DNA of 17,958 nt from NCBI GenBank assembly GCA_023427845.1, contig JAEYZX010000135.1, positions 1-17,958 of the forward strand. The letters run 5' to 3'. Positions 13,432 to 17,958 of the stretch are shown piece after piece. Below the pieces are notes generated by a model, which was not told the origin of the DNA, did not search any database, and worked only from the letters and a program-made list of their open reading frames with translations. The position numbers and the translations under genes were made by a program. Source of the DNA: Bacteroidota bacterium (lineage in GTDB: Bacteria > Bacteroidota > Bacteroidia > Flavobacteriales > Flavobacteriaceae). The stretch's first letter is position 1. Each line of letters begins with the position of its first letter.

Positions 13432-13689
13432 CTATTGGGCAGACAAGCGTTTTTCGGTTCCGGAACGATACATCATCACTGCAAAAATGAGAATCGCAAG
13501 CGCGGCAATGTTCCCGAAGATATTGAATCCGACCTGATCGCCGTTCAAGATGAAGTAACCATGCTTGAATGACAGGCTCCAGGTTTCGAAGTCCTTTACC
13601 ATCGCGATTTCGACCAAAAGATTGGCGACGTTTATAAGAAACAGCACCAACAGCATCATTCCCAGTGAATTAAAAAACAGTTTTTTCAT
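13432..13689 (-). CDS. Small two-helix membrane protein of unknown function
   Basis: An 85-residue protein I do not recognise. It starts MKKLFFNS, has a hydrophobic segment at about 9-30 (MMLLVLFLINVANLLVEIAM), a polar loop with aromatic residues (DFETWSLSFKHGYFILNGDQ) and a second hydrophobic segment at about 55-73 (NIFGNIAALAILIFAVMMY), then a short basic tail. The positive charges at both ends fit an inner-membrane hairpin with both termini in the cytoplasm. There is no clear -7 box upstream on this strand; the upstream gap is shared with pepT and holds a palindromic repeat. It may be transcribed with pyrD, although pyrD has its own promoter box. Reality rests on open frame and membrane-protein composition. 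Confidence 0.65.
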   Translation of the reverse strand: MKKLFFNSLGMMLLVLFLINVANLLVEIAMVKDFETWSLSFKHGYFILNGDQVGFNIFGNIAALAILIFAVMMYRSGTEKRLSAQ

Positions 13690-13735
13690 GGATTTCGGTT
13701 GTTAATTTTGTGAATATAAATAAAAAATGGAAACG

Positions 13736-13832
13736 CCTGCCCTAGCCCTGATGGAAGCGGCATCCTTTTTCCTGTTGGGCGATGGTTCAAACCAATCGCC
13801 CAACAGGAAAAAGATACAGCGGACAGCAGGAT
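13736..13832 (+). repeat. Interspersed palindromic repeat element, copy 2 (long hairpin form)
   Basis: It shares with 5979-6061 the ends CCTGC (13736-13740) and GCAGGAT (13826-13832) and the blocks AGCCCTGAT (13744-13752), AGCGGCATCC (13756-13765) and GATACAGCG (13813-13821). The central hairpin is different and much longer: 13765-13783 pairs perfectly over 19 bp with 13795-13813. A bulged A and four more pairs (GGTT/AACC) follow, around a 2-base loop. It lies in the 239-base gap between two divergent genes, upstream of both, so it is not a simple terminator. The rest of the gap holds the pepT promoter box and nothing else I can recognise. Confidence 0.8.
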
Positions 13833-13904
13833 CCGAGCTCCAAAACGAGAATAGGCGATGCAAAAACAGCGTTCGAAAAAACAAGGTAAAATCGGTCGAA
13901 TTTG

Positions 13905-13912
13905 TACCTTTG
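13905..13912 (+). promoter_or_regulatory. Bacteroidota-type -7 promoter box for pepT; decides the start codon
   Basis: TACCTTTG matches TAnnTTTG exactly and ends 16 bases before ATG 13929. A TTG at 13902 could extend the frame upstream, but it would lie inside or before the promoter, so the ATG is the start. Confidence 0.6.
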
Positions 13913-13928
13913 GGAAAATAAAAATCAC

Positions 13929-15188
13929 ATGCAAAACATCATAGACCGTTTTCTGAGCTACGTAACCATTGATACTGAGTCGGATGCGTCATCACCAACA
14001 ACGCCCAGCACCAAAAAACAATTGGTTTTGGCGAACCTTCTTGCCGAAGAATTGAATAAAATCGGACTTACCGAAGTCACAATCGATGAAAAAGGCTATG
14101 TAATGGGAACATTGCCATCGAACGTTGATTATGAAGTGCCGGTTATCGGATTCGTGTCGCATTACGATACGTCGCCCGATTTTAGCGGTGCGAACGTAAA
14201 ACCGCAAATCATCCCCAATTATGACGGGAAAGACATCGTATTGAATGCCGAAAAGAATATCGTTTTATCGCCTTCCTATTTCGAGGATTTGCTTCAGTAT
14301 AAAGGTCAAACGCTGATCACTACCGATGGAACAACGCTTCTTGGCGCAGATGACAAGGCGGGGCTGACCGAAATCGTGACGGCAATGGAATACCTGAAAA
14401 AAAACCCTCAAATCAAGCACGGCAAGATACGCGTTGGGTTTACGCCCGACGAGGAAATTGGGCGCGGTGCCGACTTTTTCGACGTTGAAAAATTTGGCGC
14501 GCAGTGGGCCTATACGATGGACGGAAGCCAGATTGGCGAACTCGAATATGAGAATTTCAATGCGGCCGGAGCGAAAATCACTTTCAGGGGGAAAAGCGTC
14601 CATCCCGGGTATGCAAAAGGAAAAATGATCAATTCGATGATGATTGCGCATCAGTTCATCAAAAAACTTCCAAAAAACGAAATACCGCAGGAAACCCAGG
14701 ATTACGAAGGGTTTTTCCACGTGACAAAAATTTCGGGGTCGATCGAGGAAACTGTGGTGGAACTGATCATCCGCGATCACGACCGGCAGAAATTTGAAAA
14801 ACGTAAAAAGTTAATCGCTAAAATCACCGAAAAACTCAACAAAAAATTTGCAAAGCAATTTGGCGAGGACATTGTGATTGCCGAAGTCAGGGATCAGTAT
14901 TACAATATGCGAGAAAAAGTCGAACCGGTAATGTACATCGTGGATCTGGCCGAACATGCGATGCGCGATTTGGGAATCCAGCCGATCATCAAACCGATTC
15001 GCGGCGGTACCGATGGTTCAAGGTTATCGTACATGGGACTTCCGTGCCCGAACATTTTTGCAGGCGGACACAACTTCCATGGTAAGTACGAATACGTTCC
15101 GGTGGAAAGCATGCAAAAAGCGGTTGAAGTAATCGTGCGGATTGCAGAACTTACGGCTACGACCGACTTTTCCACGAAGATTAAATAA
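13929..15188 (+). CDS. pepT: Peptidase T (tripeptide aminopeptidase)
   Basis: An M20-family di-zinc aminopeptidase of 419 residues releasing the N-terminal residue from tripeptides in the cytoplasm; E. coli PepT has 408. Metal and catalytic residues line up with the family: His78 and Asp80 in SHYDTSPDFSG, Asp141 in LLGADDKAG, Glu175-Glu176 in TPDEEIGRGADFF, Asp198 in TMDGS, and the C-terminal His in AGGHNFHGKYEYVP. GGTDGSRLSYMGLP is the conserved dimerisation/active-site segment. The start ATG gives MQNIIDRFLSYVTIDTESD, the typical PepT N-terminus; an upstream in-frame TTG (13902) is rejected because it overlaps the promoter box. It is convergent with yajC across a strong hairpin. Confidence 0.96.
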   Translation: MQNIIDRFLSYVTIDTESDASSPTTPSTKKQLVLANLLAEELNKIGLTEVTIDEKGYVMGTLPSNVDYEVPVIGFVSHYDTSPDFSGANVKPQIIPNYDGKDIVLNAEKNIVLSPSYFEDLLQYKGQTLITTDGTTLLGADDKAGLTEIVTAMEYLKKNPQIKHGKIRVGFTPDEEIGRGADFFDVEKFGAQWAYTMDGSQIGELEYENFNAAGAKITFRGKSVHPGYAKGKMINSMMIAHQFIKKLPKNEIPQETQDYEGFFHVTKISGSIEETVVELIIRDHDRQKFEKRKKLIAKITEKLNKKFAKQFGEDIVIAEVRDQYYNMREKVEPVMYIVDLAEHAMRDLGIQPIIKPIRGGTDGSRLSYMGLPCPNIFAGGHNFHGKYEYVPVESMQKAVEVIVRIAELTATTDFSTKIK

Positions 15189-15236
15189 GTTTAAAAGAGC
15201 CAGGAATTGCACGCATTTTCGGAATGTCCTGCAAAT

Positions 15237-15305
15237 GAGAGGCCACGAACTACAAACTCACCACGGCGATGCGTGAAGTTGTGTAATTCGTGGCCTTTCT
15301 TAATT
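15237..15305. terminator. Long bidirectional terminator hairpin between pepT and yajC
   Basis: GAGAGGCCACGAA (15237-15249) pairs with TTCGTGGCCTTTC (15287-15299), one wobble or mismatch. Pairing continues imperfectly inward (CTACA-AACT with AGTTG-TGTAA). It is followed by TTAATTT on the plus strand. It sits between convergent genes and probably stops transcription from both sides. The large size and GGCCACGAATTACA-like sequence also resemble intergenic repeats, so repeat origin is possible. Confidence 0.7.
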
Positions 15306-15321
15306 TAGAGGTAGTGTAATG

Positions 15322-15609
15322 CTATTTCTTCGCTTCGATCGTAGGATTCAGCTTGGCGCTCATTTCCATTGAAATCGCAGAGCGTTCCATTTTAAGTTTT
15401 CCCGACATTGTCTCGATCACGACAGTCGTTTCGGCTACTTCCGCTACACGGCCGTGAATGCCGCTTTTGGTGATGATACGGTCGCCCGGTTTAAGTGCGG
15501 CTTCAAATGCTTTTTCTTTTTTCATCCTTTTCTGCTGCGGAAGTATCATAAAGAAATAGATAACGGCGAACATTAAAAGAAACGGCAATAATGATTGGAA
15601 TTGTTCCAT
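15322..15609 (-). CDS. yajC: Sec translocon accessory protein YajC
   Basis: A 95-residue single-span inner-membrane protein that associates with SecDF and the SecYEG translocon. The N-terminus MEQFQSLLPF is periplasmic. A transmembrane helix at about 8-24 (LPFLLMFAVIYFFMILPQQ) ends in the family signature P-Q-Q-K-R, and the cytoplasmic domain has the conserved LKPGDRIITKSGIHGRVAEV and VVIETMSGKLKMERSAI. The length is normal for YajC. It is the last gene of the leftward nusB-DUF1573-yajC operon, 24 bases after the DUF1573 gene, and is followed by a strong terminator hairpin. Confidence 0.95.
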   Translation of the reverse strand: MEQFQSLLPFLLMFAVIYFFMILPQQKRMKKEKAFEAALKPGDRIITKSGIHGRVAEVAETTVVIETMSGKLKMERSAISMEMSAKLNPTIEAKK

Positions 15610-15633
15610 GATTTTGTTTTTGTTTGTTAGTTA

Positions 15634-16113
15634 TTAATTTGCAGATGGATCGTTAACATTGGCTTTGATCATCAGTTTTTCGACACCTGCCTGTGTATTG
15701 GTATGGATGGTTACGGTTTTGCTCTGCATTCCGCGTCTTCCCGCCGAACTGAATGAAACTTTCATTTCAGCTTTTTGCCCCGGCTTGATCGGATCTTTGG
15801 GAAACTCGGGAACCGTGCAACCGCAAGAACCTTTGGCATCAGAAATGATCAAATCGGCTTCGCCTGTATTTTCAAATGTAAAGGTATAATCGACCTTATC
15901 GCCCATTGTGATGGTACCGAAATCATGTTCGGTTTGACTAAATGTCATTTCCGGATACTTTCCATCGTGTGGCGCGGCGCGTTTTGTTGATTCATTTTTT
16001 ATAAGTTCGGAACCGGGCGTAGTCACCGCGGCGGGCGCTATTTCCCCTTTTTTACAAGATGCGGTGATTGTGAGTGATGCAACCGCTAGTAAAACGGCAA
16101 TTCTTCTTTTCAT
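15634..16113 (-). CDS. DUF1573 lipoprotein
   Basis: A 159-residue predicted lipoprotein. A basic start (MKRR), a hydrophobic core and ITASC form a signal peptide with the lipidated cysteine at residue 20. Residues about 55-155 form a DUF1573 domain, an ASPM/SPD-2/Hydin-like immunoglobulin fold: FSQTEHDFGTI, YTFTFENTGEADLIISDAKGS is its core strand region, then the conserved CGCTVPEFP and the closing IKPGQKAEMKVSFSS. The role is unknown. It is common in Bacteroidota between nusB and yajC, and the spacing here (10 bases after nusB, 24 before yajC) supports co-transcription. It probably faces the periplasm. Confidence 0.92.
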   Translation of the reverse strand: MKRRIAVLLAVASLTITASCKKGEIAPAAVTTPGSELIKNESTKRAAPHDGKYPEMTFSQTEHDFGTITMGDKVDYTFTFENTGEADLIISDAKGSCGCTVPEFPKDPIKPGQKAEMKVSFSSAGRRGMQSKTVTIHTNTQAGVEKLMIKANVNDPSAN

Positions 16114-16123
16114 AATTATTGAT

Positions 16124-17065
16124 TTACATTAAACCTCTTCCGGTTTTGTTCAATTTTTTATTTGCTCCAAATTCTTTGACAAGGTTATCCAAAATACCGT
16201 TTATGAATATGCTGCTCTTTGGGGTTGAATATTCCTTTGCGATTTCGAGATATTCATTAATTGTGACTTTGACCGGGATAGAAGGGAATTTCTGAAATTC
16301 GCAAATCGCCATTTTAAGGATGATCGTGTCAATTTCGGCAATTCGTTCGGTGTCCCAATTCGGTGTCTTGTCGATGTATTCTTTTGCAAGTTCAGACTCA
16401 TTGAGCACTGTCTTCCGAAAAAGATTGGTAACAAACTCGCGGTCTTCGGTGTCCTTGTATAACTTCGGAACCCTGAAATTATCGTTACCGGGTTCGATTG
16501 CGCGCAATTGCTTGATGATTTGAGTGTTTACAAGCGGAATATCATCGACCCAGGTCAATTTATTGTCTTCAAGATAATCATACAATTTTTCATTCGGCGC
16601 GATCACTTCCATGAAAATATCGATGATGAACTGCCTGTCCTGCTCGAAATTATTCACCCGATCGGACATGTACTGCTCGTACAGCGGACTTTTTTTCACG
16701 TCCTTCAGCAGAAGCAGAATATAATCGTCGTTTTGCTTCCAGTTGTTGATCTTGCGATTTTCCAATTCTATGCTCAGCGAGTTGTTCTCCTCGAGCATAT
16801 TCAGAATCGCATTGTTGACAAACTTCAGGTTGGGATTTCGTTCTTCGGCGGTCGAAAGGTGTTTCCGTTTTGATTTTTCGATGAATTCGGCTTCGCTTTT
16901 TCTGATTTCGATCAGCGACGACAACATTATCAGATAGAGATCCTGTATATTGTCGATGCTGTGAAGCAGAAATTTTTCATTCTTTTCCAAACTATCGGAT
17001 CCATTCTGATGCATCGCATAAATGGATTGCATGACTTTGATCCGGATATGTCTTCTATTTAACAC
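16124..17065 (-). CDS. nusB: Transcription antitermination factor NusB (long Bacteroidota form)
   Basis: NusB pairs with NusE (S10) on boxA RNA to prevent termination in rRNA operons. The C-terminal domain is canonical: LAKEYIDKTPNWDTERIAEID, ILKMAICEFQKFPSIPVKV, NEYLEIAKEYSTPKSSIFING and ILDNLVKEFG, given here as separate pieces. The N-terminus LNRRHIRIKVMQSIYAM is typical of Bacteroidota NusB. The protein is about 313 residues, over twice E. coli NusB (139), which is normal in this phylum because of a helical N-terminal extension. I chose GTG at 17065 because homologues begin at this LNRRH segment. An upstream in-frame ATG (17119) lies inside a promoter box and before a terminator-like hairpin. 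It is first in the operon with DUF1573 and yajC. Confidence 0.93.
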   Translation of the reverse strand: MLNRRHIRIKVMQSIYAMHQNGSDSLEKNEKFLLHSIDNIQDLYLIMLSSLIEIRKSEAEFIEKSKRKHLSTAEERNPNLKFVNNAILNMLEENNSLSIELENRKINNWKQNDDYILLLLKDVKKSPLYEQYMSDRVNNFEQDRQFIIDIFMEVIAPNEKLYDYLEDNKLTWVDDIPLVNTQIIKQLRAIEPGNDNFRVPKLYKDTEDREFVTNLFRKTVLNESELAKEYIDKTPNWDTERIAEIDTIILKMAICEFQKFPSIPVKVTINEYLEIAKEYSTPKSSIFINGILDNLVKEFGANKKLNKTGRGLM

Positions 17066-17081
17066 CTTGTAAGAACTTTTT

Positions 17082-17115
17082 AAAATTAAAGGAGCGAAAG
17101 AAAACCTTTCGCTCC
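17082..17115 (-). terminator. Intrinsic terminator after the leucine dehydrogenase gene, or leader hairpin of nusB
   Basis: On the minus strand, GGAGCGAAAG and CTTTCGCTCC form a perfect 10-bp stem (17106-17115 with 17091-17100) around a 5-base loop, followed by TTTAATTTT. It is 31 bases after the dehydrogenase stop codon and 25 bases before the nusB GTG, so it reads as the dehydrogenase terminator. An exact -7 box directly upstream raises the alternative that it sits in the nusB leader. Confidence 0.75.
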
Positions 17116-17116
17116 G

Positions 17117-17124
17117 CAAAAATA
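17117..17124 (-). promoter_or_regulatory. Candidate -7 promoter box for the nusB operon
   Basis: The minus strand reads TATTTTTG, an exact TAnnTTTG match, 51 bases before the nusB GTG but upstream of the terminator hairpin. A near match, TAATTTTA (17081-17088), lies downstream of the hairpin and is the competing candidate. Confidence 0.4.
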
Positions 17125-17146
17125 ATAATTAATGTCGACACGCTTC

Positions 17147-17958
17147 TTATTTGGCGTTCTCTTTTTTCCTGTCTTCTATACGCTTTTCGGCAATTGACAA
17201 TGCAGCCTGATAGGTGGTCAAATTATTTGAATCGGCAAAAGTCAGAATCTCAAGCGTGGTGTTGTAGATGTTTTCGGTACGGCGCATTGCTTCGGCGCTG
17301 TCGTAACCTACGATCTCGGCATAAACATTAATGATTCCACCGGCATTGATCAAAAAGTCGGGAGCATACAAAATGCCTTTGTCTTTCAAAATCTGACCGT
17401 GAATCTGTTCGTTTGCCAATTGATTGTTTGCGGCACCGGCAATTACTTTTGCCTGAATGCGGTTGATTGTTTCATCATTGACCGTAGCACCTAACGCACA
17501 TGGCGCATAGATATCGACATCGGCTGAATATACGTCGGCACCGGCAAAAATCTGCGCTCCGTATTTTGCTGAAACTTCCTGAACACGTGCTTCGTTGATG
17601 TCGGTAATAAATACGACAGCACCTTCTTTTGCAAGATAATCAACCAAAGTTTCGCCAACATGGCCGATTCCCTGTACCAATATTTTTTTGCCTGCAAGAT
17701 TATCGGTTCCGAATTTATACTTTGCAGCTGCTTTCATTCCCATGTAAACGCCATAGGCCGTCACAGGCGATGGGTTGCCCGATCCTCCGCGGGATTGTGA
17801 AATACCTGTTACGTGTGGGGTGACATCGCGGATCAAATCCATATCGGCAGTAGTGGTACCCACATCTTCGGCCGTAATGTATTTTCCGCTTAGCGAATTC
17901 ACGAACTCACCGAATTTAGAAATCATAGCCGGAGTCTTGTCGATTTTGGAATCGCCGA
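17147..17958 (-). CDS. Leucine dehydrogenase (Glu/Leu/Phe/Val dehydrogenase family), 3' part
   Basis: The frame is open to the window edge, so the 5' end is missing; about 270 residues are visible, ending in TAA. The enzyme deaminates branched-chain amino acids to keto acids with NAD+, the entry to leucine catabolism. The first visible residues GDSKIDKTPAM and then KYITAEDVGTTTADMD, GISQSRGGSGNPSPVTAYGV and the Rossmann signature VQGIGHVGETL, followed by an acidic strand end (FITDINEA), match leucine dehydrogenases closely. YAPDFLINAGGIINVYAE is the family's conserved C-terminal segment. The catalytic lysines lie in the missing part. An internal Met (17926) is not the start. Leucine preference over valine or phenylalanine is inferred. 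A strong terminator follows. Confidence 0.93.
   Translation of the reverse strand, partial: GDSKIDKTPAMISKFGEFVNSLSGKYITAEDVGTTTADMDLIRDVTPHVTGISQSRGGSGNPSPVTAYGVYMGMKAAAKYKFGTDNLAGKKILVQGIGHVGETLVDYLAKEGAVVFITDINEARVQEVSAKYGAQIFAGADVYSADVDIYAPCALGATVNDETINRIQAKVIAGAANNQLANEQIHGQILKDKGILYAPDFLINAGGIINVYAEIVGYDSAEAMRRTENIYNTTLEILTFADSNNLTTYQAALSIAEKRIEDRKKENAK

Noticed and set aside
13703..13710. TAATTTTG as a plus-strand promoter
   Set aside because: It matches TAnnTTTG but is more than 200 bases before pepT, which has its own closer box, and no other plus-strand gene follows.
13727..13921. 64-residue plus-strand open frame before pepT
   Set aside because: It runs through the palindromic repeat element and the pepT promoter box; its peptide is the translation of the hairpin arms.
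13902..13928. Upstream TTG start for pepT
   Set aside because: It lies within the TACCTTTG promoter box region and adds residues not typical of PepT; ATG 13929 gives the family N-terminus.
17066..17119. Upstream ATG start for nusB (18 extra residues)
   Set aside because: It overlaps a promoter box and precedes a terminator hairpin; homologous NusB proteins begin at the LNRRH segment, reached from GTG 17065.

Overview
The window is a run of ordinary chromosomal genes from a member of the Bacteroidota, most probably Flavobacteriaceae and close to Flavobacterium. Four things point there. Protein types are typical of the family: a Flavobacterium-style long NusB, a nusB-DUF1573-yajC operon, a leucine dehydrogenase, a DEAD-box helicase with an RGG-like tail and a secreted carboxypeptidase-regulatory-like protein. 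AT-rich intergenic gaps are short. Shine-Dalgarno sequences are nearly absent. Seven exact copies of the Bacteroidota -7 promoter box TAnnTTTG lie just upstream of lead genes. I see no rRNA, tRNA, CRISPR array, transposase or phage gene, and no gene-free stretch longer than about 240 bases.

Layout, left to right. The 3' end of rdgB (1-270) is followed by a cold-shock-type DEAD-box helicase (370-2262) and a small secreted protein with a CarboxypepD_reg-like domain (2350-3120). That protein meets the convergent trmH head on (3121-3783). A class III sirtuin without zinc-binding cysteines (3834-4553), purB (4629-5975) and a CPA2-type cation/proton antiporter with two C-terminal RCK_C domains (6092-8347) run rightward. 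guaB (8383-9855) and an HMG-CoA lyase (10010-10873) run leftward. A two-gene rightward operon follows: a SatD-family protein (11025-11636) and a DUF3307 membrane protein (11633-12343). Its 3' end overlaps the convergent pyrD (12329-13348). Next come a small two-helix membrane protein (13432-13689, leftward), pepT (13929-15188, rightward), the leftward operon nusB-DUF1573-yajC (17065 down to 15322) and the 3' part of a leucine dehydrogenase (17958 down to 17147).

Functional themes: nucleotide metabolism (RdgB cleaning of the NTP pool, PurB and GuaB in purine synthesis, PyrD in pyrimidine synthesis), RNA biology (helicase, TrmH, NusB), leucine catabolism (leucine dehydrogenase, HMG-CoA lyase), peptide use (PepT), secretion (YajC) and ion homeostasis (the antiporter).

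The least ordinary part is the SatD-DUF3307 cassette. Its promoter region carries three 20-bp palindromes of the form TATTAC-N8-GTAATA, spaced exactly 28 bp centre to centre; the middle one is perfect. SatD ends in a helix-turn-helix and has N-terminal motifs resembling a nucleotidyl-cyclase or GGDEF fold. The membrane partner has four successive i/i+4 His/Asp pairs in its first half, which suggests an intramembrane metal site. Together they look like a self-regulating sensor plus membrane enzyme of unknown function. The second notable item is an interspersed palindromic element, present at 5979-6061 and 13736-13832, with conserved arms and an unrelated but fully paired central hairpin in each copy.
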